Origin: a virus
Virus record (IMG/VR): IMGVR_UViG_3300020173_000943
Location: 122,343 to 186,342 of that record
DNA: 64,000 nt
Reading direction: 5' to 3' (one strand)
Positions 18,245 to 27,400 of this stretch are shown here, piece after piece. Made by a program: the position numbers and the translations under genes. The notes under the pieces are model-generated. The model was given only the letters and a program-made list of their open reading frames with translations. It did no database searches and was not told the origin of the DNA. Positions within the stretch are counted from its first letter, which is position 1. The number at the start of each line of letters is the position of its first letter.

Positions 18245-19497
18245 TCTGCAACCTCGTTCATTTTGTCTATAAGTTTAGTTGTACTCGCACCGGCAATAGT
18301 TGGAAATATAACTACATCAGCTAAATGGTTTCCTACTACTGTGTCAACTGTATAATCTCCGCCTTTAACAATTATATTGGGCAAGACATTTTGTAAAGTT
18401 TCTAATGGAGTATCTTCATCAAATATAATTACCTCATCAATAAACCCTAATTCTAACAAAGCGGCTTTACGGGTTTGTTCATCGTTAATGGGTCTAGTTT
18501 CGCCTTTTAAACGCTTTACACTTGCATCGCTATTAATGCCCACCACGAGGCGCTTTCCAAGCGTGTGTGCGTGTCTTAGTAGCTTTAAATGGCCTATATG
18601 TAGTATATCAAACACTCCGTTAGTCCATACAATTCCAGTTGATAAATCGTTTTTGGTTACAACAGCAACACCACGTTTTTCAACAATACGTGCCGCCCCA
18701 TAACATGCTAATTTACATGATTCAACTACATCTCTTCCTTGTTCAATACCATATGCAATGATAGCAAGTACAGTATCACCAGCACCTGTTACGTCAGCAA
18801 CTTCTCTCACTTCTTCTTTACAATGCCAACTTTCTTGTGCATTAATTATATGCATACCGTTAGCACCATCAGTTACAACAAGCCATTCCCAACCATATGT
18901 TTGCAAATTTTGTTGAGCATCTCTAATATCAAATTCGCCAAACCATTCTACATATTCTTTCATGTTTGGTTTAACCAGGTACGCATTTGTGTAATAACTA
19001 GGATGTTGTTTAGGATCTACTAAAACTTTGCATTTACGTTTTAATAGTTTTTCTACTGTTTGCTCACGTACTGTACCTTTTGCATAATCACTTACACAAA
19101 CAATATCGTCAGCAGTTAGTGAATCAAGTAGTCTATGTAAACTACTTGTACCTATATATGTTTCTTCACGGTCCCAACGCATAATGTGTTGCCCACCTTG
19201 TCCAACTAGTCTAGTTTTAGTTGTTGTGACAGCATGATCAGATGCAATGTTTGCTTCAATTTTTGTGTTACCAATCATTTCAAGTAGTTTATATCCGTCA
19301 TCGTCTTGACCGATACTACCATATAATGCAACGTCTCCATTGATAGATTTAATATTAAGAGCCAAATTTCCTGCCCCACCAATGCTATATTGTTGGGCTT
19401 CTTCAAGTAAAACAGGTACAGGTGCTTCTGGACTTATTCTATTTGTATTACCCAAAATCCATCGGTCTAACATTATGTCGCCGTAAACTTTAATCAT
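18241..19497 (-). CDS. hldE: HldE-like bifunctional heptose-7-phosphate kinase / heptose-1-phosphate adenylyltransferase
   Basis: 418 residues with both domains in the bacterial order. The PfkB-type kinase (about 1-285) opens with GDIMLDRWI, continues with RISPEAPVPVL and GGAGNLALNI, and has the catalytic DVTGAGDT near 235-241. The nucleotidyltransferase (about 290-418) has TNGVFDILHIGHLKLL with the HxGH motif (~301), then GINSDASVKRLKG, RPIN and VKGGDY, all characteristic of HldE domain II. Bacterial HldE is ~475 residues; here the N-terminal lead and some kinase loops are shorter. The product would be ADP-D-glycero-beta-D-manno-heptose. It starts immediately after the Nudix stop (TAAATG) with GGAAAG as ribosome-binding site. 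GmhA and GmhB, which supply substrate, are not seen in this window. Confidence 0.88.
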   Translation of the reverse strand: MIKVYGDIMLDRWILGNTNRISPEAPVPVLLEEAQQYSIGGAGNLALNIKSINGDVALYGSIGQDDDGYKLLEMIGNTKIEANIASDHAVTTTKTRLVGQGGQHIMRWDREETYIGTSSLHRLLDSLTADDIVCVSDYAKGTVREQTVEKLLKRKCKVLVDPKQHPSYYTNAYLVKPNMKEYVEWFGEFDIRDAQQNLQTYGWEWLVVTDGANGMHIINAQESWHCKEEVREVADVTGAGDTVLAIIAYGIEQGRDVVESCKLACYGAARIVEKRGVAVVTKNDLSTGIVWTNGVFDILHIGHLKLLRHAHTLGKRLVVGINSDASVKRLKGETRPINDEQTRKAALLELGFIDEVIIFDEDTPLETLQNVLPNIIVKGGDYTVDTVVGNHLADVVIFPTIAGASTTKLIDKMNEVAE

Positions 19498-19944
19498 TTA
19501 ACTTTCCGATTCTTGTAATAATGATACTAGTTGAAATACTGTTTGAAGTTTTGTTAAGTTTTGTTTATTTTGGAGTGTGTTACGCAATCCCATATGCAAC
19601 GGCTTTGGCCAATTTTGAAAACTAACCCATGCATATCCATTATGTTCATCATTTAGAACAGGGAGAAATTCATCCTTTACAACACACAAGTAAGTATGAA
19701 ATTGAAATTTATCATCGTTACTTACAAACGTTTCTAACGGTATTGATTTGATAATTTTTGGAACACTACCAAGTTCTTCTTCAACTTCACGTAGTAGAGC
19801 TTTATAAGGGATTTCTTTATCTTCGTTGGTTCCGCCAACAAGACCCCAAACATTGTTTTGTTTTGATTGTGTGCGATGTAAGAATAAGAAACGTTGTGTT
19901 GTCAACGAATAGAATAATGCACCACTACAAATAATTTGTTCCAT
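19498..19944 (-). CDS. Nudix hydrolase
   Basis: 148 residues with a complete Nudix box at 38-59 (Gx5Ex7REVEEELG). GTNEDKE, then LLREVEEELG, provides all metal-binding glutamates. These enzymes cleave nucleoside diphosphates linked to another group, such as nucleotide sugars. It heads the HldE-HldD block and could tune nucleotide-sugar pools, but it could equally be a general housecleaning enzyme. It is 12 bases downstream of the gp15 stop. There is no Shine-Dalgarno before ATG; instead a late-promoter-like TCTAAATA overlaps the gp15 stop codon. Confidence 0.85.
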   Translation of the reverse strand: MEQIICSGALFYSLTTQRFLFLHRTQSKQNNVWGLVGGTNEDKEIPYKALLREVEEELGSVPKIIKSIPLETFVSNDDKFQFHTYLCVVKDEFLPVLNDEHNGYAWVSFQNWPKPLHMGLRNTLQNKQNLTKLQTVFQLVSLLQESES

Positions 19945-19953
19945 ACAAGTACT

Positions 19954-19961
19954 TATTTAGA
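19954..19961 (-). promoter_or_regulatory. Late-promoter-like element (TCTAAATA) before the Nudix-HldE-HldD block
   Basis: On the minus strand TCTAAATA overlaps the gp15 stop, 9 bases from the Nudix ATG. It matches TATAAATA at 6 of 8 positions including the core TAAATA. No ribosome-binding site lies between it and the ATG. Confidence 0.4.
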
Positions 19962-21375
19962 GTACTAAGCGCCAGCTTCCTTTTCGATATTCGCCTTCAA
20001 AGGATAGTGTCCATTCTGTACCATCCCATTTGTATTGGATACCTGAAGTTAAATTGGTTGTGTATGTAACATCAGTTGCTGGGTTATTTTTTGTGCTTGA
20101 GTCAAATACTATTTGCCATTGTGTTCCACTCCATTCGATAATGTCGTTTTCACTAGCAACTAGTGTGTCATTACCACTAGAGTCTTTCCAAGCATCGGCA
20201 CCATCTGTGTTTGCTGTAGCACCAATATCACCTAATAAAAGTATTCTAGTGCCAGCTACTTTTAAGTTAACTGGGTTAACTCTAGTCGGATCAATAATTG
20301 CATCAATAGTTCCTTTTTGTGGACTATTTGGTAATCCTAATACTGTATTAGTTGGAATAGTATCTTCGTCCCAATTAACAATAATTTGTGTTTCGTCTAA
20401 GTTGTTAAGTGCAAATGTACCTACAACCGGTGCGGCCAAGTCAATTCTATTTAAATATATTTTACTTAATCCTGCGGCATACTCACCAGGTTCAGATTCA
20501 AGTACTTCTCTCCAATTAATTTCTCCACTAATTCCATTTTTACCAAGTTGAACAATAGTGTTAGTAACAATAGCATCATAGCCTGACGCTGTTGTAACTT
20601 GAAGATGTATTCTACCATCTGCATCTTTGTTTTTAATAGAGTTGCCCCAGCTATCATCGTATGCATTAAGTTCTGGCATTGACTGTCCTAAGTCAATAGT
20701 TCCTTTAGTTTCATCAAAGATACTCATTATAACATTTGTAATAACTCCTAACTTCTTAACCTTAGCAGGAGGACTAATAAAAATAGGTGTTTGAAATCCT
20801 AGTGTAGCAACATCAATTTCAGTGTCAACTCCCATAGGAATACTTCTTGAACTAAAATTAATATTTTCTAAATTAACAACTGATAACGAAGTCCAATCTA
20901 CATAGTTGTCTGTAGTTTGTATTTCTAAACTTGGATTAAACAACATTAATATCTGTTCTAAAATCTGTAATTTTTGTTCTGTGTTAGTTGACCAAATATC
21001 GCAATTAATATTCAACATATAAGGTGTTGGCATTAATCGTTCAACAGTATAGTTTGAACCTTGAGTATTTAAATACTCGTTACTGTTTTCATCATAAGTA
21101 CGTTCTCTAAGATGCACCTTACCTGTATAGGTTGCGTCAGCAGTTCTTGTACGATCCATTTCCATGCCAGTAACATACACCCCAATGCGTGGCGCACTTG
21201 GTATTTTATTTTCACTATTGTCTTTTATAATAGCACCAACTTGTCTTGTAATGTCTCCATACATGACTGGAATTTGTGTTAAGTTACCTTTGCTATCAGC
21301 ATAAGAAAAATTACTCAGTAGTCTTACCATTTGAGTAATGTATCTTCTTATTTGTCCATCATAGAAGTGTTGCAT
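19957..21375 (-). CDS. 15: gp15-like tail sheath stabiliser/completion protein
   Basis: 472 residues. The N-terminus (HFYDGQIRRYITQMVRLLSNF, then GNLTQIPVMYGD) aligns well with T4 gp15 (FGYFYNSSFRRYATLMGDLFSN...). A later segment, TPYMLNINCDIWSTN...QILEQILMLFNP, matches the gp15 NPSPIKMIYELSIFTR...QIVEQILPYFQP region. T4 gp15 is 272 residues, so this protein carries ~200 extra residues at its C-terminus, including two repeated 'W.GT.W..VF/SF' elements. gp15 hexamers cap the tail and form the head-tail interface. Its ATG overlaps the gp14 stop (TAATG). Confidence 0.85.
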   Translation of the reverse strand: MQHFYDGQIRRYITQMVRLLSNFSYADSKGNLTQIPVMYGDITRQVGAIIKDNSENKIPSAPRIGVYVTGMEMDRTRTADATYTGKVHLRERTYDENSNEYLNTQGSNYTVERLMPTPYMLNINCDIWSTNTEQKLQILEQILMLFNPSLEIQTTDNYVDWTSLSVVNLENINFSSRSIPMGVDTEIDVATLGFQTPIFISPPAKVKKLGVITNVIMSIFDETKGTIDLGQSMPELNAYDDSWGNSIKNKDADGRIHLQVTTASGYDAIVTNTIVQLGKNGISGEINWREVLESEPGEYAAGLSKIYLNRIDLAAPVVGTFALNNLDETQIIVNWDEDTIPTNTVLGLPNSPQKGTIDAIIDPTRVNPVNLKVAGTRILLLGDIGATANTDGADAWKDSSGNDTLVASENDIIEWSGTQWQIVFDSSTKNNPATDVTYTTNLTSGIQYKWDGTEWTLSFEGEYRKGSWRLVL

Positions 21376-22532
21376 TAATTATCTGCCTTTGGTTTGAGTG
21401 CTTTACTCAATGGTTGTCTTTCTGTTACAGTTTCGCCACCAATAATATTACTAGTAGTATTGTTAACAAAAGTACCTTTTTGTGTAGCACGTGAATCTGT
21501 ATTTGTCAATGTCATACGTACATTATCTTCTTGTTTGACCCATCGACTTCCGTCTTGTCTAAATAATCTATTAGGCATAAAATCTGTCCTTAGGAAATAA
21601 TCTCCTTCAATTGAATTTGTAGGGAAACTTGCCCCATGTCCAAACGCTTCTCCGTTAGGTGGAATACCATCGCCAAGTAAGTAACCTTGATATCCTGTAC
21701 GTTCTGGAGTTTGATTAATTCTGTCAGCTAATAATTCTTGTGAACTAGAATCCAAATCATTCATATCAACTGTAACTAGATCAGGCTTGCCGTCTTTGTT
21801 TACAGCTAACGTGTATAAGTTTGTAGTATCGTATCCTGACTTAGGTGCATCAGCTTCTGCTTGTGCAACTACTGCATTATTAATTTGCATCTCTTTTTCG
21901 TATGTACTAAGAACATCACGTAGTGTGTTTGTACTTCCTTCTTCTGAAGGTAAATCAAGTATTTCTTTAAACTCTTGTGAATCAACAATTTGTTTTAATT
22001 TAATTCTGTATAAATGTGGATACCAAGTTTGTGTAAATCCTTCAGCGGCTCTGTTTACGTCTTCTACAACATAGAAACGTTTTAGTGCTACAGTATAATC
22101 ATTAAGTGCATATTCGTCTTTTAAATGCGGAAGTTCAATAACATCTCCTGGCATAATTTTACGCCCTAGTGTTCTAACACTATAGTTGATTGGAATTGTC
22201 ATAAACAATGTATCGTTTTGTAAAAATAGACCAAATTGACTCATATCAAAATCAATATCTTGAATATTGTAAATGCCACGTATTGTATAAATGTCTGGAT
22301 CGTATTTGCGATCTCTATTTTCTAAGAATAACATATCCTGTATGTTAGTTTCTTTAACAGCATCATAGCGAGGTTGTGCAGGCGTAGCGTCTGCTTCGTC
22401 TGGATTTGAAGGGCCTAGATACTTGTGTACAAAGACATCTGTACCACCAACTGTAAACATTTCGGTGATTGTTTTGTCTAAGAAATCGTAATCGTTGCCC
22501 TTTTCGGGTTTGTATAAACTGAGTCTTGGCAT
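21375..22532 (-). CDS. 14: gp14-like neck protein
   Basis: 385 residues from the ATG at 22532 (MPRLSLYKPEKGNDY). An in-frame ATG at 22592 would run into the opposing gp13 start region and gives an unlikely leader, so I rejected it. Central motifs (DMLFLENRDRKYDPDIYTIRGIYNIQDID and MPGDVIELPHLKDEYALND) correspond to the T4 gp14 region around its '[20 protein letters not shown]' segment. gp14 joins gp13 in the neck that connects head and tail. T4 gp14 is 256 residues; the extra length lies mostly at the C-terminus. A late promoter lies 8 bases upstream, leaving almost no leader and no Shine-Dalgarno. Confidence 0.8.
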   Translation of the reverse strand: MPRLSLYKPEKGNDYDFLDKTITEMFTVGGTDVFVHKYLGPSNPDEADATPAQPRYDAVKETNIQDMLFLENRDRKYDPDIYTIRGIYNIQDIDFDMSQFGLFLQNDTLFMTIPINYSVRTLGRKIMPGDVIELPHLKDEYALNDYTVALKRFYVVEDVNRAAEGFTQTWYPHLYRIKLKQIVDSQEFKEILDLPSEEGSTNTLRDVLSTYEKEMQINNAVVAQAEADAPKSGYDTTNLYTLAVNKDGKPDLVTVDMNDLDSSSQELLADRINQTPERTGYQGYLLGDGIPPNGEAFGHGASFPTNSIEGDYFLRTDFMPNRLFRQDGSRWVKQEDNVRMTLTNTDSRATQKGTFVNNTTSNIIGGETVTERQPLSKALKPKADN

Positions 22533-22540
22533 AGTATAAG

Positions 22541-22548
22541 TATTTATC
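22541..22548 (-). promoter_or_regulatory. T4-type late promoter for gp14 (GATAAATA, minus strand)
   Basis: GATAAATA on the minus strand ends 8 bases before the gp14 ATG, followed by CTTATACT. It is back to back with the gp13 late promoter in a 46-base divergent gap. Confidence 0.7.
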
Positions 22549-22553
22549 GTTAG

Positions 22554-22561
22554 CATAAATA
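22554..22561 (+). promoter_or_regulatory. T4-type late promoter for gp13 (CATAAATACTAGT)
   Basis: CATAAATA followed by CTAGT, then a GGAG ribosome-binding site and ATG at 22579. It lies only 5 bases from the opposing gp14 promoter. Confidence 0.75.
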
Positions 22562-22578
22562 CTAGTGGAGAACAAGAA

Positions 22579-23334
22579 ATGGCATTAAGCACACAAAAAC
22601 AAGAGGTATTCGATTACGTAAACGCTATGTTAGGCGGTGGTATGATCGATGTTGAACTTGACCCTATTCATTATGAAACTGCACTAGAAAAAGCCTTTGG
22701 CAAATTTAGACAGCGTAGTGATAACTCAGTAGAAGAGTCATATCTTTTTATGCCTACTATACTTGATCAAAATGAATATACACTACCGCAAGAAGTAGTT
22801 GAGGTGAGAAAATTATTTAGACGTTCAATTGGTTCACGTTCAGGTGGCGGAGATGGTGGCACATTATTTGAACCATTTAACATGGCATACACAAACACTT
22901 ATTTGTTATCAAGTTCAAACATGGGCGGACTAGCAACATACGATATGTTCAGTCAATACCAAGAATTAGTAGGACGAATGTTTGGTAGCTTTATTGAATT
23001 TAATTGGAATACTACAACTAAAAAATTAACACTACTACAACGCCCAAGAGCAGAAGAAACATTACTGCTATATGTTTACAATCACAGACCAGATAGTGAA
23101 TTACTTAATGACTATCTTGCAAAGCAATGGATTAAAGATTATACCCTTGCAAGTTGTAAGTATATGCTAGGCGAAGCACGTTCAAAGTTTGCTACTATTG
23201 CAGGTCCACAAGGAGGTTCAACTCTGAATGGCGATGCACTAAAAGCCGAAGCACAAGCTGAAATGGAAAAGCTAGAAGAAGAACTAAGAATGCAAGTAGC
23301 AGGCGGCGTAGGCTACGGATTCACAATCGGCTAA
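22579..23334 (+). CDS. 13: gp13-like neck protein
   Basis: 251 residues. The conserved neck-protein pattern is visible: an N-terminal helix (QEVFDYVNAMLGGGMIDVELDPIHYETALEKAFGKFR region), YTLPQEVVEVRKLFRR, then MFSQYQELVGRMFG and LLYVYNHRPDSELLNDYLAKQWIKDYTLASCKYMLGEARSKF. This matches T4-like gp13, which fastens the head portal vertex to gp14. T4 gp13 is 309 residues. In T4 genes 13, 14 and 15 run in the same direction; here 14 and 15 diverge from 13. The start has a good GGAG site. Confidence 0.85.
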   Translation: MALSTQKQEVFDYVNAMLGGGMIDVELDPIHYETALEKAFGKFRQRSDNSVEESYLFMPTILDQNEYTLPQEVVEVRKLFRRSIGSRSGGGDGGTLFEPFNMAYTNTYLLSSSNMGGLATYDMFSQYQELVGRMFGSFIEFNWNTTTKKLTLLQRPRAEETLLLYVYNHRPDSELLNDYLAKQWIKDYTLASCKYMLGEARSKFATIAGPQGGSTLNGDALKAEAQAEMEKLEEELRMQVAGGVGYGFTIG

Positions 23335-23341
23335 TAAACAC

Positions 23342-23370
23342 TTGACTTCCTGATAAATCTATTGTATAAT
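23342..23370 (+). promoter_or_regulatory. Sigma70-type promoter (TTGACT-N17-TATAAT)
   Basis: TTGACT at 23342-23347 and TATAAT at 23365-23370 with exactly 17 bases between them, in the gap before the dNMP kinase gene. A leader of ~20 bases with TAAGGAG follows. It is presumably used by host RNA polymerase early in infection. Confidence 0.85.
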
Positions 23371-23396
23371 AGTTTTAATTTATAAGGAGTTAACCT

Positions 23397-23990
23397 GTGA
23401 TTATTGGTGTATGTGGTTTAATTGGTAGTGGTAAAGATACTATTGCTGACTATTTAATTAGTGAGCATAATTTCCAAAAAATATCATTTGCAGATAAACT
23501 TAAAGATAGCGTAGGCGTTATGTTTGGGTGGAGCAGAGATATGCTTGATGGTAAAACAATCGAATCTAGAGAATGGCGTGAGAAAGTAGACGAGTTTTGG
23601 TCAAAAGAAACTGGACGTACAATTACTCCTAGACTAGTATTACAAGAATTTGGTACAGAATGTATGCGTAACGGATTCTATGATGGTATTTGGGTATCTC
23701 TAGTAAAACAAAAAATTACTGACAATCCAGATATTAATTGGGTATTACCGGATACACGTTTTCCTAATGAAGCAAAAATGCTACATGAAGTAGGCGGACA
23801 TGTATGGCGTGTAAAACGTGGAGAAGATCCTAAATGGTTTACAGAGTATCTTGAGTTTGATACAGAGCCTACTGATATTCATCCTAGCGAATGGGCTTGG
23901 GCTCATACTAAATTTTCACAAACATTAGAAAACAACGGTACTATTGCTGAGCTTAGAAGTCAGGTCGCAGATCACCTTGCTTCCATCTAA
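23397..23990 (+). CDS. 1: gp1-like deoxynucleoside monophosphate kinase
   Basis: 197 residues, GTG start chosen because TAAGGAG lies 7-8 bases upstream. Walker A is GLIGSGKDT (residues 7-15). ISFADKLKDSVGVMFGW, then RLVLQEFGTECMR and VLPDTRFPNEAKML match T4 gp1 and related phage dNMP kinases, which phosphorylate dTMP, dGMP and hydroxymethyl-dCMP for DNA synthesis. It has its own strong sigma70-type promoter, unlike the late genes on both sides. The final 38 bases overlap the convergent HNH-like gene. Confidence 0.85.
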   Translation: MIIGVCGLIGSGKDTIADYLISEHNFQKISFADKLKDSVGVMFGWSRDMLDGKTIESREWREKVDEFWSKETGRTITPRLVLQEFGTECMRNGFYDGIWVSLVKQKITDNPDINWVLPDTRFPNEAKMLHEVGGHVWRVKRGEDPKWFTEYLEFDTEPTDIHPSEWAWAHTKFSQTLENNGTIAELRSQVADHLASI

Positions 23991-24291
23991 ATCCTTCTTT
24001 GTAAATAATTTTAGTGCAATTAGCACATATTGTTTTTAGATTACTAAACCTTATATTATTAAGATCACCGTCAATGTAGTACACTGAAAACTGCTCCGGG
24101 TGTTTGCTTTTAAACCCACACTTGTCACATTCTGTTTTCTTTTCATACCCTGATTGTTTCCATTTAGAAGCACCGTGTATAGGCTTGCCGTGTCTAGTAC
24201 ATGACTCGCATTTACTTCTATAAAAGGGTTTTCCGTTTTTGTAGTAGTTTATAGCTACAGGTTTAGTGCCGCATTTACATAAAGGTCTCAT
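23953..24291 (-). CDS. HNH-endonuclease-like zinc protein
   Basis: 112 residues from ATG 24291. A GTG at 24342 would give 129 residues, but a late-promoter-like GGTAAATA sits 5 bases before the ATG, inside that extension. Four Cys-pair zinc knuckles are visible: CKCG, CESC, CDKCG and CANC. The stretch FSVYYIDGDLNNIRFSNL followed by TICANC has the D-G-x-x-x-N...NL...C-x-x-C pattern of small phage HNH homing-endonuclease-like proteins. It is inserted opposite to its neighbours between dNMP kinase and gp18, a common position type for free-standing homing genes. The catalytic first His of HNH is not clear (Y-Y-I-D), so activity is uncertain. Confidence 0.6.
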   Translation of the reverse strand: MRPLCKCGTKPVAINYYKNGKPFYRSKCESCTRHGKPIHGASKWKQSGYEKKTECDKCGFKSKHPEQFSVYYIDGDLNNIRFSNLKTICANCTKIIYKEGFRWKQGDLRPDF

Positions 24292-24296
24292 ATATG

Positions 24297-24304
24297 TATT
24301 TACC
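24297..24304 (-). promoter_or_regulatory. Late-promoter-like element fused to the HNH-like start (GGTAAATA-N5-ATG)
   Basis: On the minus strand GGTAAATA is followed by CATAT and then ATG at 24291. The predicted +1 is the A of ATG. There is no Shine-Dalgarno at normal spacing. Confidence 0.5.
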
Positions 24305-24359
24305 TGCCCTTTTTGGTCCCTTTTTCTCGGTTGATTATACACCTATTTTAGCAAAATGG

Positions 24360-24367
24360 TATAAATA
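24360..24367 (+). promoter_or_regulatory. Perfect T4 late promoter (TATAAATA) for gp18
   Basis: An 8 of 8 match to TATAAATA, followed by ATAGT. A ~30-base leader with CAGGAG precedes ATG 24402. Confidence 0.85.
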
Positions 24368-24401
24368 ATAGTAACATGCTATATCAACAGGAGAAAATAA
24401 A

Positions 24402-27400
24402 ATGGCTTTAGTATCACCAGGAGTACAGGTCAGCGTTATAGACGAAAGTTTCTATACACCAGCTGAGCCAGGTACAGTACCAATGATTTTTGTTGTTTCC
24501 GCACAAGACAAAACGAACGGTGCTGGAACAGGAACAGCCGCAGGTACAACAGCGGCAAATGCAGGCAAACCATATTTGGTTACCTCACAAAGAGAATTAA
24601 CAGACTTGTTTGGAGATCCAACTTTCTATACGGACACAAACAACAATGCACTACACGGTAGTGAATTAAACGAATACGGGTTACAAGCGGCCTACTCATA
24701 CTTAGGAGTAGCTAACAGAGCTTATGTAACTAGAGCATCATTAAACACTAAAGAACTAATGGCATCTGCTACAGCACCAGCGGCTAATCCAGCAGACGGC
24801 ACTTATTGGTTTGATACAGCAAATAGTGTGTTTGGTATTTTTGAATGGAACGGCGCATCGGCTAGTGTTACTGGCGGACAGAGCTTTACTAACAAAATTC
24901 CAACAGTGATTACAGATACAACTAAAGTAACAGGCGGCGCACCAAAAACTTCTGTTGGCGCAATTGGTGACTACGCTATCGTTGCAACTACAACACTTAA
25001 CAAGTTATACTACAAAAAATCCGATGGTACATGGGTACAAGTAGGAACTACAGCATGGATTAGTTCATGGGCAACTGTTACTGGTACGGTTTCCAACGCA
25101 ACAATTACTAACGGTGCTTCGATGAGCATTAACGGAACTGTAGTAACTAGTGGCGGAACAGCATTAAGTGATGTTGTAAGTGCTATTGGTTCAGCAGGTA
25201 TTGCTGGAGTTACTTCAGCAGTAGTTAACAACAAATTAGAGATTTATTCAACAGGCGTAGACGTTGTATTAGCAACTAACGCTTCAACACTATTAGCAGA
25301 GATTGGTTTAACAGCGGCTACTTTTAAAGCACCGAAGTTAAGTATTGCTCCGCATACTAGTGTACCTGAATATAAGTCAACTGACACAAGTCCACGTCCA
25401 ACAGGAAGTATCTGGGTTAAAACTACACAACCTAATTTAGGTGCTAACTGGAAAGTTAAAATGTGGAACGGCACAACTAGCTTGTGGGAAACTAAGTCAG
25501 CTCCAATGTATGCAACACCTGAAGCGGCGTTGTTTGCATTAGATAAAGCAGGCGGCGGTAAAAACTTACCTGTAGGCGCAGTTTACATCAAAACTAATAA
25601 TGATGAAGCAACTGATCCAATTGGTGACTTTAAGATTCACAGAAGACAAGCAACTGGTAATACTAAAATTATTTCAGATATTATCACAACACAACTAGTA
25701 ACTGGAACTTATGCTTTTGATATTGCAGAAACTAGTCCAGCAAGTGCTGTACTAAGTGCGGCAGTTACAGTAAGTGTTACAACAAACGGTAATGCAGATG
25801 ATGCAGATGATGTTGCAGGAGCAATTAACTCCGCAGGATTAACTAACGTTGTAGCAAGTGTTGATGCTTCAAACAGAATTGTTATTGAACACAATGACGG
25901 TGGTGACATCCACATTACAGATACTAACAGCGGATTAGCTTTAGCAGGATTTGTAGCTTACAATGGCTCAAATGCGGCAACAGCAACACCAAACTTGTAT
26001 ACAGATGCCGCAGGCAATGCATACGATATGGTTGCTAGTAACTGGAAATACTTAACATATACTGCAAGTACATTGGCTCCAACAGCATTAACAACTGATG
26101 GTGCATTATGGTACAACAGTATTGTTGACGAAGTAGACTTAATGATTCATAACGGTACTACATGGGTAGGTTATCAAGATTCAACTGCACCTTTTTATAA
26201 TGCAGTAAGTGGTGATAAAACAGATCCAGCAGGACCAATTGTTTCAGCTACTGAGCCAACTAAGCAATCAGATGGAACTGATCTTAAAAATGGCGACATT
26301 TGGATTAGTACAGCAGACTTAGAAAATTATCCTAAGATTTACAAATACAATGGCACTTCATTGAAGTTCATTGCACTTGATACAGGCGACCAAACTACTG
26401 AAGACGGTATTTTGTTTGCTGATGCACGTTATGGCATTTCAGGTGTTAAAGGTGATACAGCAGGAACTATTGCTGAATTACTAGTAAGTAACTTCTTAGA
26501 CTTTGACGCTCCAGATCCGGCACTATATCCAAAAGGTATGTTGCTTTGGAATACTAGACGTTCAGGATTTAACGTTAAGAAATATGTACGTAACTACATT
26601 GATACTACAGGACTTAATATTAGATTTAACAACGACGAGTCAATGAGTGCATACGCAACTAACAGATGGGTAACTGAATCAGCTAACCAAGAAAATGGTG
26701 CAGGCTCTTTTGGTAGAAAAGCTCAACGTAAAGTTGTAGTACAAGCATTACAAGCAATGGTTAACAGCAATGCTGATATTAGAGATGATAATTCAAGAAT
26801 CTTTAACTTGATGGCAACACCTGGTTACTCAGAGCTAATTGGTGAAATGAAAACACTTAACTATGATAGAGGCATTAGTGCATTTGTTGTAGGTGACTTA
26901 CCGTTTAGATTAACACCAGATGCAACTTCATTGAACGAATATGCAACTAACGTAAAAGGTGCAGTTGAAGACAATGACGATGGACTTGTAACATACGATG
27001 AATACTTAGGTGTGTTTTATCCAAGTTTATTCACAAGTGATAACGCAGGTAACAACGTAGTTGTTCCAGCTTCACATGGTATCTTACGCACAATGGCACT
27101 AAGCGATCAAGTATCGTTTCCATGGTTTGCTCCAGCAGGAACAAGACGTGGTGGAATTACAAATGCTTCAAGTGCAGGATACATTACAAGCGAAGGTGAA
27201 TTCCAAAGCGTAGCACTTAACGAAGGACAGCGTGATACATTGTACAGCAATGCTATTAACCCTGTAACGTTCTTAAGTGGTGCAGGACTTGTTAACTTTG
27301 GTCAAAAGACAAGAGCTAAAAATGCTAGTGCTTTAGACAGAATCAACGTTGCAAGACTAGTAATTTACTTACGTTCACAGTTTAACAAACTTGCTAAACC

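Noticed and set aside
22533-22592. ATG at 22592 as gp14 start
   Set aside because: It lies across the divergent promoters and overlaps the gp13 start; the ATG at 22532 directly follows a late promoter.
24292-24342. GTG start at 24342 for the HNH-like gene
   Set aside because: A late-promoter-like element fused to the downstream ATG (24291) lies inside that extension; the ATG is preferred though not proven.
24375-24410. Short ATG-initiated upstream frame before gp18
   Set aside because: It is only 11 codons, without a ribosome-binding site of its own, and overlaps the real start.
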